Below the pieces are notes generated by a model that made no database searches, was not told the origin of the DNA, and saw nothing but the letters and a program-made list of their open reading frames with translations. A program made the translations under genes and the position numbers. From assembly GCF_014641075.1 (NCBI RefSeq), contig NZ_BMHP01000001.1:496001-560000 (forward strand): 64,000 bases of DNA. The letters run 5' to 3'. This DNA comes from Paenibacillus nasutitermitis (GTDB taxonomy: Bacteria; Bacillota; Bacilli; Paenibacillales; Paenibacillaceae). Of the stretch, positions 33,641-43,200 are shown piece by piece; position 1 is the stretch's first letter; every line of letters begins with the position of its first letter.

Positions 33641-35416
33641 TTGTTCCGCAAATTAAATCAAATCAAATATAAGATCCTGATTGCAAACTTAATATTGCTT
33701 CTTTGCTTCAACTTGCTCACGGTATGGTTTTGGAGTGAACGGTTTTCTACAGATGCAGAAGATTCGGCGAGCACCTATATAACGGAAATGCTGCGTGTTT
33801 CAAATGACAATTTTGAGGTCTCATTAAAAGATATCAATGCCATCGTGAATATTGCTTCAAATGATGGCCGATTTATTGAAGTGCTATCGCATCCTGAACA
33901 TATTTCGGGAGCAGAGTACTTACGTGACTCTCGGGTAATAAAAGACTATTTATTAGGATTGTTTACGTACAAACACTATTTAAATGATATTTTGGTGGCG
34001 GATTTAGGAGGCCGATCATTTTCCAATGGCAACACGATTTCACTTGAATATTTAATGAAACAGGACTGGTACCCTGAATTAATAAACACTGAGGGCAAGA
34101 TGGTTATTATTCCCCCCCACTTTAATTCTGATCGTGCTTCTGTATCGATGAATTCGAGTGATAAGGTGATCTCGATCGCTAAGCCAATCATGGACGAGGG
34201 AAAAGTTCTTGGTTTCATAATCGCCGATGTGCGCAGTCAATTGCTGACCGATGTTTTCCACGGTAATTTATCAAGCCAAACTCAAATGATAGTCGCAAAT
34301 GCTCTAACAGGAGAAGTTATTAATGATGCGGAAGCACGAAATCAGTCGTTGCCCTATAGTTCGGATAACCTTAAGCGTGTCGTAAGTTCGATCGAACAGA
34401 CGCAAGGAAGCTTTTACACACAGGTTGGGAATAAAAAAGTCTTAATGGTGTATCGATACTCTACGATATCAAATTGGGTCTTTATTGGAATTGTGCCCAA
34501 ATCAGCTTTAATGGAGCATTTCTATGATTCGAGGAACGCCAACTTATGGATGACCGCGTTATTTGGTTTGATCGCAATTATTGCATCTGCATTTATATTT
34601 TCTTATTTAACAAAATCGATCCGCCAATTAAATCGAGCGATGGAACAAATCGATCACAATAATTTGCAAATTAAGGTGAAGATTAAATCTCATGATGAGA
34701 TTGGACAACTTTTTCGTCAGTTTACTTCAATGGTGGAGCGGATACGCAAATTAGTTAGCGATACGAAGAAAAAAGAAGAGGACAAAAGAAAAGCGGAGCT
34801 GCGGGCGCTTCAGGCTCAAATCAATCCGCATTTTCTTTACAACACATTGAATACGATCAAATTCGTTTCTATTTTGCAGGGCTCCTATGATATCCAGAAT
34901 ATTGCGGAGTCTTTGTCAAGATTAATGCACATTAATATGCAAGATAAAGTGTTTATTTCGGTTGAAGAAGAAATGGAATATTTACAGTGTTACTTACAAA
35001 TACAGGAATATAAATACAGCAATAAATTCACGTATAGTTTTTCCATTGACCCGGATATTAAGCTGCTTCGAATCCCTAAGTTATTGCTGCAGCCTTTTGT
35101 CGAAAATGCCCTCATTCATGGAATCGGTCCTATGAAAGGACAGGGACTGCTGATCGTAAAAGGCTATCGCGAGTCAGGTCAGCTTAAATTTGTTATTCAT
35201 GATAATGGACTTGGTATGGACGATACCCAATTGAATGCAATTGTGGATGAAAATACTTCCGGTAAAGGGCTGGGTGTTCGAAATGTTATTTCACGAATCC
35301 GGATGTATTTCGATGAACAAGGCAAAGTATCCGTTGTCAGTGAAAGAAATTTATATACCATTGTGGAGATCACATTGCCGATCATCAATAACGAGAAGGA
35401 GAAATGGCATGCTTAA
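33641..35416 (+). CDS. YesM-type sensor histidine kinase
   Basis: 591 aa, TTG start at 33641. The first membrane helix is ILIANLILLLCFNLLTVWFW and the second lies near residue 300 (ALFGLIAIIASAFIFSYL). Between them is an extracellular Cache-like sensor. HAMP (LNRAMEQIDHNNLQIKV) is followed by the His_kinase box LQAQINPHFLYNTLNTIKF with the phospho-His, and a HATPase with LLQPFVENALIHG and GLGMDD...GKGLGVRNV. It overlaps the response regulator by 8 bp. The gene is distinctly AT-rich compared with genes before 33.5 kb. Confidence 0.93.
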   Translation: MFRKLNQIKYKILIANLILLLCFNLLTVWFWSERFSTDAEDSASTYITEMLRVSNDNFEVSLKDINAIVNIASNDGRFIEVLSHPEHISGAEYLRDSRVIKDYLLGLFTYKHYLNDILVADLGGRSFSNGNTISLEYLMKQDWYPELINTEGKMVIIPPHFNSDRASVSMNSSDKVISIAKPIMDEGKVLGFIIADVRSQLLTDVFHGNLSSQTQMIVANALTGEVINDAEARNQSLPYSSDNLKRVVSSIEQTQGSFYTQVGNKKVLMVYRYSTISNWVFIGIVPKSALMEHFYDSRNANLWMTALFGLIAIIASAFIFSYLTKSIRQLNRAMEQIDHNNLQIKVKIKSHDEIGQLFRQFTSMVERIRKLVSDTKKKEEDKRKAELRALQAQINPHFLYNTLNTIKFVSILQGSYDIQNIAESLSRLMHINMQDKVFISVEEEMEYLQCYLQIQEYKYSNKFTYSFSIDPDIKLLRIPKLLLQPFVENALIHGIGPMKGQGLLIVKGYRESGQLKFVIHDNGLGMDDTQLNAIVDENTSGKGLGVRNVISRIRMYFDEQGKVSVVSERNLYTIVEITLPIINNEKEKWHA

Positions 35417-37022
35417 AATCATTATCGTAGATGATGAATTATTATTACGAACGAATATCAAATTAATGGTGGATTGGCAGAGCAATGGTTTTGAATTATG
35501 TGCCGAAGCAACGAATGGTGTGGAGGCGCTCTCTTTAATCGGGTTGTGGAACCCGGCTATTATCATTTCCGATATTCGCATGCCCGTGATGGATGGTCTT
35601 CAATTGTCCAAGGAGATCAACGAAAAATTTCCCCACATAAAATTAATTGTATTAAGTAATTTTGACGACTTTGAATACGTTAGAGGGACTTTGAAAAATG
35701 GAGCCATTGACTATTTATTAAAGCATAGTCTCAATGAACAAGTAATATTAGAATCCCTTGAGAGGGCTAAATCGCATTATTATGCTCAATCAAGCGGAGT
35801 TGTTAATGAGAAAACACAATTAGAAACAAGGTCGGCACTCAAGCAAAAGTTTCTTATCGGATTGCTAACAGGTTATATCCATCATGAAGCAGAAGCAAAA
35901 GGACATATTCGGGCATTAGGATTACAAATGGAGCTTACACGCATCATACCGGTTATTCTCGAAATCGATCATTTTCAAGTCCTTGTTGCAGAAAGAGGGC
36001 TGCGCGAGGAAACGATCCTTCAATTTGCAATCGAAAATGTCATAGAGGAAGTACTTGAAGATCATGGAAATGGGGTTCTGAGTCATGTATCAGGAGGCCG
36101 ATTCGTCATTTTATTCTCGTTCTCGGCAATACGCAGTGCAGCATTACTTGAAGAAGCTCTTCGATTCGTTCTAACCCGTATTGATTTATGTTTGAAACGA
36201 TTCGTGAAATTATCTGCCAGTATCAGTATTGGCATGATGTGCGATCGAATTGCCAATTTGCCTGCGAGCTATGAAAAAGCGATTCAGTCCCTGTCAGAAA
36301 AGTTCTATCAAGGGAAAAATGTACTTGTCCGCAGTGGAGAGAAAGAAGCAGTTCGTGTAAAGGTTCTTGGTATAAGTACAAACGACGAAAAGAACTTGTT
36401 GGCTAATTTACGATTGCGAGATCAGGAAGCTGTATATTCAACACTGTCCGCTATTTTCGGGAAAATAAAAGAAGAAAAAATTGCTCAATCAAGTGCAAAA
36501 ATGATGTTCAATGAGATGCTTGGCATCTTAAGCAGAGTTTCCAAGGAAAGTATGCTTGATATTTCTAAAATTTATAAGGATAAAGAATCTCCATTCGAAA
36601 AATTGACCCGCCTGGAAACGCTTAATGAGGTTCAAGATTGGATTCTCTTGCTATATGAACGGACGATTATTCAACTTAAAGAGAGCAATAAAAGTAAATT
36701 CTCAGTCCATGTGAAGATTGGAATTGATTTTGTAGAACGGTTTTATCATAGGAATATATCTCTTACTCATGTCGCCGATGAAATTGGATGGAGTGCTAAT
36801 TATTTTAGTTCGCAATTCAAAGATGAAGTAGGCATCGGCTTCTCCGAGTATTTAAATGATTATCGTGTTGGCAAAGCAAAGGCCATGATTATACAGGGAG
36901 AAAAGGATTTGAAAGAGATTATCAGGCAGTGTGGATTTAATAACTATCCTTACTTTTTTCAAGTTTTTAAACGAAGAACCGGGATGACCCCAAAGTCTTT
37001 TATGGAAAATAATCCATCGTAG
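35409..37022 (+). CDS. YesN-type response regulator (receiver plus AraC HTH)
   Basis: 537 aa from ATG 35409, behind AAGGAG (35396-35401) and overlapping the kinase. The receiver has KIIIVDDELLLRTNI, IIISDIRMPVMDGLQL and LIVLSNFDDFEYVRG; the usual KP is KH here (DYLLKHSL). A central helical/GGDEF-like-fold linker leads to an AraC HTH at the C-terminus (ISLTHVADEIGWSANYFSSQF, IIRQCGFNNYPYFFQVFKRR). It is expected to activate the binding-protein operon that starts 98 bp later. AT-rich. Confidence 0.92.
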   Translation: MLKIIIVDDELLLRTNIKLMVDWQSNGFELCAEATNGVEALSLIGLWNPAIIISDIRMPVMDGLQLSKEINEKFPHIKLIVLSNFDDFEYVRGTLKNGAIDYLLKHSLNEQVILESLERAKSHYYAQSSGVVNEKTQLETRSALKQKFLIGLLTGYIHHEAEAKGHIRALGLQMELTRIIPVILEIDHFQVLVAERGLREETILQFAIENVIEEVLEDHGNGVLSHVSGGRFVILFSFSAIRSAALLEEALRFVLTRIDLCLKRFVKLSASISIGMMCDRIANLPASYEKAIQSLSEKFYQGKNVLVRSGEKEAVRVKVLGISTNDEKNLLANLRLRDQEAVYSTLSAIFGKIKEEKIAQSSAKMMFNEMLGILSRVSKESMLDISKIYKDKESPFEKLTRLETLNEVQDWILLLYERTIIQLKESNKSKFSVHVKIGIDFVERFYHRNISLTHVADEIGWSANYFSSQFKDEVGIGFSEYLNDYRVGKAKAMIIQGEKDLKEIIRQCGFNNYPYFFQVFKRRTGMTPKSFMENNPS

Positions 37023-37119
37023 AAAATTGTAGTTTTCCATAAAACTTTATAATCTTCTCGATCTCCTTCCCAAGCTAATATTGAATTGCAACACCAGTAT
37101 AAATACGGAGGGCATGGGA

Positions 37120-38493
37120 ATGCGAAAAAAAACAAAGTTAGTTTTATGGGGGACACTTGCGCTAGTTCTGATGTTGGTGACGGCGGCATGTGGTAATGGA
37201 GGCTCTAACAACAAGGTCAATGCACCTGATTCCTCGACAGCAAATTCGTCTGCAGCAACGTCGCAGTCGGGAGAGAATTCTGAAGCCCCTAAAGAAGTAA
37301 AGGAAATATCATTGCTTATGTTCGCGGATTGGTACAAAAGCGGTTTTCAGGCGATTGAGAACGATATTAACAGTCGTTCAGAGGAGCTTGGTTTTAAATT
37401 GAATGTGGAGAAAATCGTAGGAGGAGCGCAAGGGGATAACCTGATCAAGGCTAGATTTGCTGCAAATGAGCTGCCGGATCTGTTAGCCATTTACGGAACC
37501 AATTGGATGAAGAATAATCTGAATGGTTTGGGCAGCTTTCAAGAATTAACGGGGGATTGGACAAAGAACTACCCGGAATCCATTATGAGTACAGCTAACT
37601 TCTCGGATGGCGGTAAAGTGTATGGTATTCCATTCGATAACGTTAATATTTTAGGCGTATTTTATAACAAAAAAATCTTTGATCAATTGGGCTTGCAACC
37701 ACCACAAACCTATCAGCAATTTTTGGATGCCTGCGAAAAAATCAAACAAGCTGGAATTACACCGATCTACTTGCCAGCTAAGGACACCTGGACTGTAAAT
37801 GCTTTTGAGCATGAAGCTTGGTTCCGTATGAACGAACCGCTCGGATCTATCTTTGAAAAGATAAATACCAATCAAGCTCGATATGCAGACTACCCGCTTT
37901 ACAAGGATGCATTTGTTAAACATAAAGAATTGCTGGACAAAGGATATATCCAAAGCACTTATTTGTCGGATACCTATGATTCCGCGCAACAAGCAATTGC
38001 CAATGGTACTGCTGCTATGACGATTAATGAGACTTGGATTATGGATGCCATTTCTTTGAAATTCCCTGATAAGGTCGACGATATTGGAGCATTTCGCGTA
38101 CCTTTTGATGAAAGCAAAATGGCAAGTCTCTTCCTGCCTTTCCAAATGGCAGCGACAAACGACTTCGAGGATAAAGAGCTATTAAATCGGTTCATCGCCT
38201 ATTTCACTTCCAAAGAGACGCAACAGAAGTTCTATGATGCTCAGGGCGGTATTCCAGCAATTTCGGGTGTAGATTCTAAATTGGCACCTGCTCAAGCTGA
38301 TTTGAAAAAACTATTGGATGACAACCGTGTAAGTCAATTTTGGGCTGATCTTGCTCTCTATAATTCTGGAGATCAGAATGCTTCTGTACTCGATTATTTT
38401 ACAGGAGGGAAATCAGTAGACGATATTCTCAAGGCCATGGATGAAGCGACAACAAAGGCAGCAAAAAGCAAAAACGATCCTAATTGGAAATAG
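37120..38493 (+). CDS. ABC transporter solute-binding lipoprotein, family 1
   Basis: 457 aa. ATG 37120 is 7 nt after GGAGGG (37107-37112); the in-frame ATG 37114 is too close to it. The lipobox is TAAC (LALVLMLVTAACGNGGSNN), then a Ser/Asn-rich linker. The ligand domain has KEISLLMFADWYKSGFQAI, GIPFDNVNILGVFYNKKIF and GTAAMTINETWIMDAISL. It feeds the two permeases. Possible promoter upstream is TATAAT at 37048-37053 with TTGTAG at 37027 (15-bp spacing, so weak). Confidence 0.9.
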   Translation: MRKKTKLVLWGTLALVLMLVTAACGNGGSNNKVNAPDSSTANSSAATSQSGENSEAPKEVKEISLLMFADWYKSGFQAIENDINSRSEELGFKLNVEKIVGGAQGDNLIKARFAANELPDLLAIYGTNWMKNNLNGLGSFQELTGDWTKNYPESIMSTANFSDGGKVYGIPFDNVNILGVFYNKKIFDQLGLQPPQTYQQFLDACEKIKQAGITPIYLPAKDTWTVNAFEHEAWFRMNEPLGSIFEKINTNQARYADYPLYKDAFVKHKELLDKGYIQSTYLSDTYDSAQQAIANGTAAMTINETWIMDAISLKFPDKVDDIGAFRVPFDESKMASLFLPFQMAATNDFEDKELLNRFIAYFTSKETQQKFYDAQGGIPAISGVDSKLAPAQADLKKLLDDNRVSQFWADLALYNSGDQNASVLDYFTGGKSVDDILKAMDEATTKAAKSKNDPNWK

Positions 38494-38501
38494 AAAGGTG
38501 T

Positions 38502-38534
38502 GGAAGTGCGTTCCATTGTTTGGAACGCCCTTCC
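38502..38534 (+). other. Stable intergenic hairpin between binding protein and permease
   Basis: GGAAGTGCGTTCC (38502-38514) pairs with GGAACGCCCTTCC (38522-38534), a 13-bp stem with one mismatch and a 7-nt loop. It lies 8 nt after the binding-protein stop. No T-run follows, so mRNA stabilisation (more binding protein than permease) is more likely than termination. Confidence 0.75.
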
Positions 38535-38553
38535 AATAGTGGGAGGCACAATC

Positions 38554-39420
38554 ATGTCTAAACAAAAACTCTATCCCTATACCATGTTAGTCCCGGGCTT
38601 ACTATTGTTTACCGTTTTTTTCATTATTCCAACTTTTCAAGGCATGTACTACTCGTTTACAGCCTGGGATGGTTTTACTGCACGGTGGGTGGGAATGGAG
38701 AACTTTCAATCCTTTTTTATGCAGTCCGAACTGACGAAAATCGTCAAAAATACAATCCTATTCACGATTGTGACCTCAATCTTTAAAGTATTATTCGGAC
38801 TCATTCTGGCTGTCTTGCTTAGTCGAAAATGGACTGCTGTCGGTTATGTTCAGACCATTTTCTACGCGCCCGTAATACTAAGCAACATTGCCGTTGGTTT
38901 AATATTTGTTTCACTGCTTCATCCTGAAACGGGCATTGTTAACATGACATTACGAGGTATAGGCTTGGAGAATTTAGTAAGGGATTGGCTGCATGATCGT
39001 ACTATTGCTCTATACAGCGCAAGTGCTGTAGAAATTTGGAAATGGTCCGGATTTAACATGATCATCCTCTTAGCGGGCATTCAGACCATATCCGGCTCCT
39101 ATTACGAGGCGGCAAACATCGATGGTGCCACTGCATGGCAGAAATTTATTCATATTACGTTTCCGCTCATCATGCCGGCGTTCAATAATATTTTGTTGTT
39201 GAATTTGATCGGGGGTCTGAAGGTATTTGATATTATTTTTGCAACAACTGGCGGCGGGCCTGGTACCGCAACTGAAGTCATTAACACCTGGATTTACAAA
39301 TCATATGGATCAGGTTTTTTAGGCGAAGCAAGCGCCGGTGGGTTCATTCTTGCATTCATGGTAGCGCTTGTAGCCGTTCCTACGTTTTCTTTACTTCGTA
39401 GGAGGGAGGTTGAACTATGA
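38554..39420 (+). CDS. Sugar-type ABC transporter permease (MalF family)
   Basis: 288 aa. ATG 38554 is 8 nt after GGGAGG; the longer reading frame runs back through the hairpin. Six helices start with TMLVPGLLLFTVFFIIPTF. The EAA loop is YYEAANIDGATAWQKFIHIT, with the FP ending. It ends in an ATGA overlap with the second permease. Confidence 0.9.
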   Translation: MSKQKLYPYTMLVPGLLLFTVFFIIPTFQGMYYSFTAWDGFTARWVGMENFQSFFMQSELTKIVKNTILFTIVTSIFKVLFGLILAVLLSRKWTAVGYVQTIFYAPVILSNIAVGLIFVSLLHPETGIVNMTLRGIGLENLVRDWLHDRTIALYSASAVEIWKWSGFNMIILLAGIQTISGSYYEAANIDGATAWQKFIHITFPLIMPAFNNILLLNLIGGLKVFDIIFATTGGGPGTATEVINTWIYKSYGSGFLGEASAGGFILAFMVALVAVPTFSLLRRREVEL

Positions 39421-40238
39421 ACGTGTCCAAATGGAGAAAAATCCGGTTTCATCTGATGGCCATTCCGTTTTGTTTCCTAATTCTTATTCCCTTCTATTCA
39501 CTGGTCGTCAACTCACTCAAAGATAAGGCCGGAGCAGCCCAGATGGATTTATCTTTTCCATTCAAGATGCATGTTGAGAATTTCTCTACGGTTTATAGAG
39601 AAGCCCACATATTAAGAGCGCTGAACAACAGTTTAATCATTACGGGCTGCGCCGTTGTCTTCATTATTTTGTTTTCCAGCATGACGGCTTATGTCATTGA
39701 GAGAAGAAAAAGCAAAACAACGAATGTACTTATGGGTATTGTATTACTCGGAATGACAGTTCCGGTGTTTATGGTTCCAACCTATATGATCGCAAAGCAT
39801 TTACATCTAACAGACAGCCTATTGGCTATGATCTTCGTCAGTATTGCCTTGAATTTTCCTTATGCTGTATTTTTGTACACGGGATTTTTTAAAACAATAC
39901 CACGGGAAATTGATGAGTCTGCCATTATAGACGGTACTGGACCCTACGTATTATTTTTTAAAATCATCTTTCCATTGTTATTGCCCGTAACGGTTACCAA
40001 TGTCATTATACAATTCCTGGCTGTTTGGAATGATTTTGGTACTGCAGTGTATTTTCTCAATACACCAGAAAAACAGAATTTGGTCATGACGACATTTCTA
40101 TTTTTCGGAGCACATGCTGCTGACTGGAACCTCGTATTTGCGGATCTCGTATTTGTATCCTTACCCGCATTGATTGTTTATATTGTTCTTCGGAGATTTG
40201 TAATTTCAGGACTCACGACGGGAGCTGTAAAAGGATAA
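39417..40238 (+). CDS. Sugar-type ABC transporter permease (MalG family)
   Basis: 273 aa, coupled by ATGA. The first helix is FHLMAIPFCFLILIPFYSLV. The EAA loop (IDESAIIDGTGPYVLFFKII) has S in place of the second A. The C-terminus RFVISGLTTGAVKG is typical. No ATPase gene is in the operon, so a shared MsmX-like ATPase is expected. Confidence 0.9.
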   Translation: MNVSKWRKIRFHLMAIPFCFLILIPFYSLVVNSLKDKAGAAQMDLSFPFKMHVENFSTVYREAHILRALNNSLIITGCAVVFIILFSSMTAYVIERRKSKTTNVLMGIVLLGMTVPVFMVPTYMIAKHLHLTDSLLAMIFVSIALNFPYAVFLYTGFFKTIPREIDESAIIDGTGPYVLFFKIIFPLLLPVTVTNVIIQFLAVWNDFGTAVYFLNTPEKQNLVMTTFLFFGAHAADWNLVFADLVFVSLPALIVYIVLRRFVISGLTTGAVKG

Positions 40239-40265
40239 CTTAAAATAATGGGGAGGGAAATGATT

Positions 40266-43200
40266 ATGGTTTTAAAGAAAGCTTTAGCAAATATTTGCGT
40301 GATTTGTTTGGTAAGTGTGATTGTGTTCTTGATTCCTGCTTACTCTCATGTTTCAGCGGAGTCTTCGGGGGATGCCTATATCAATTACGATAGTGTCAGC
40401 AAGTCATGGACACTCGGTACGGGTAGAGTCGAGAAAGTTCTTCAGTTGAATGGCAGCGGACAGTATTTGCTTAAAAGCTTTAAGAACAAAATGACTAGCC
40501 GGGAATATATTCAGAATGGTCAGATTTCGGATGAGTTTTCCATAAAAGTCGGATCCGTTACGTATACAGGTTCGAGTACGGGATGGACATATGATGCGCA
40601 TGCCATTACTACGTTATCGCAGGGCGAGCTCCAATTGGTGGTTACCTTTCACAATAGCGTTATAAAAGTAAGTCGTACCTACATTGTATATCCGTCTACT
40701 GGAGTCATTCAGGAATGGTCCGATTTTCAGAATGTGTCCGGAAGCAATCAGACCTTCATAAATCCAAGTATGTTCAGACAACGAATCATGATGAATGATA
40801 TCAGTTCAACCGACTTTCATTATATGACCGGCGGGATGAATTTTACTGGCAGCCATGTGTTGAAAACGGTTGCGGCTTCTGGTGGTTATGCTCGTACATT
40901 TGATTCGTATGACGCTTCTGAAACTATGACAGTTGATGGTCAGTGCTGTGGACAATGGAACAACCCCAAATACGAAGGCTCTGCTATTTACAATCAGTTT
41001 TTCGCATTGAGGAACCGGGGGCAATCCGACGGCGTCTTCTTAACGTTTGACTATTTAGGTCATTGGAATTCGGAGATGGGCAACTTTAGTGGGAATTTTT
41101 TGATGAACGGAAAAGTTATTATGCCGGGTAAAACCGTTGCAAACAATGCTTCAATTACATCCCCCAAAAGTATGACGGGTACATTCCAGGGCGATGTGGA
41201 TGATATGGGAAATACCATTCTGGACTATATTTACAGATATAAGTGGGATTATACAAGGAGCTCGTATTTTGGACAAATAAAAGCTTCCCAGTGGCTAGGG
41301 ATGCAGGCTGCACCCAATGTGGCACAGACCCCGAATGCGTTCCAGGCCATTAATAACGCACGATACATTGGAGCGGATAACTTCTGGATTGATGATGATT
41401 GGTACGACAAGAAAGGCAATTGGAACACGATTTACGGAGATGACTTCAAAGCGATTAATGATTACGCTGCAAAGAATGGAATGAGTTTTACCGTGTGGTA
41501 TCCATCCTATCATGCAGACGCTGCTTCTACGCTTCTCGTGGAACATCCTGAATATCAAACAGCGAATGACGAGAATTCCTATTATGGCTATCATTTGAAC
41601 AATGCAAGAACAGATGTTATGAACTGGCAGAAAAACTTTCTTAATGGCAAACAATCAGAATGGGGCCCCCATATGTGGAGAAATGACGGTCAGCCCGTTT
41701 ACCCTGCAGGAGGTTATGTGGACTGGGCGCATAACACAACGGTAGGCGATGACAATGATGCCCTGGCGCAGTCTAATCATTTCTATGACTTATTAAAGCA
41801 GTTTAAGACGGATAATCCCAATGCGGGTATTTTCGGAGTGGCGTCGGGTGCAGAGACGCTTTCCATTGAAAGTGTCCGTTATACCGATGTTCAACAACTT
41901 TCGGATGGATATGTTAACCACTTATCAGGATATTGGACTTCTTTGATTGCTCCTCTTGATAAGCTGCTATCCGGGGCGGCAACCGAAAATGCAAACTGGC
42001 AATCGTATTCTAAAAATAATCGAGGAAATTTAAGCCAAACCTGGTTTGTTCAGATGAACGATGCTAGTGCAGCAGCTGATAAAGAAGGTTGGCGAAAGGA
42101 TATAGACCTGTACCACTATCTCCAAAGTATTGGTGTAGCAGGAAGATGGAGCAAAGTTTATCGTCCGACTGTTAGTTCAGGCGACCAAACCTATTACTTA
42201 CAAAAAATGAGCAATGACAATTCCAAAGGATATGTAACCATAAGACATGACAATTCCAAGATCGGAAGCAACGTTATCGTTTATCCTAAAGGACTTATTG
42301 CAGGTACCAGTTATACAATTACTTCGTTAGAAGGAAGTATTGCTGCTGCAACAAATACAGGAAGTTACTGGATGAGTAATGGTATTCCATTAACCCCTCT
42401 AAAGAGAGGAGAAGTTCTGTTCTTTAATGTTCCAAATCGACCGGGCGCGGGAGCAGATTCTACTGCACCTTCCGCTCCTTCAAATGTTACAAAAGCTCAA
42501 TCTTCCTACTTAGGCAAAGGTGGAGTGGAAATAAACTGGGCTGCAGGAAACGATGATAATTGGGTGTCATATTATGAAGTTTTAAGGAATGGAGCGGTTA
42601 TAGACAAAGTAGCCAAAGGAACATTTTACTTTGATAAGTATGGTACAAAAGTCGATTCCTATCAAGTTCGTACCGTAGATGGTGATGGAAATGTTTCATC
42701 CTCAAGCACAGCTTCGGCGGTGAATTCGAGTGTATATAAGATAGAAGCTGATTTTTCGAGCACACAAGGAAGAAACAATTGGTACTACATGGAGAAGAAT
42801 GGGAGTTCCTACTCCAACATGACATGGAATGGCAGTGCGTGGAAGGGTGCCGGCACCTACAATCTTATTTGGGAACCAGGACAACTGCACCCGGATACTA
42901 ACGATACGGTTCTTGCATGGAAAGCGCCAAGTGCAGGTACGGTTAGGATTAGTGGAAATGTTCTCAAGCACATTTCAGGTGGAGACGGCGTCAAAGTAAA
43001 AATGATTAAAAATAGTTCACAATTATGGCCAGCCGCAGGTTGGCAATCCATTAGTGGTGAGGATATCATTGGATTCAATCATGATATTGTAACCACAGTG
43101 GCTCTAAACGACATGATTTATTTTGTTGTCAATAAAAACGGTGATAATACTTTTGATGAAACGACGTGGATGCCGGCCATTGCGTATAATTCATCTACAC

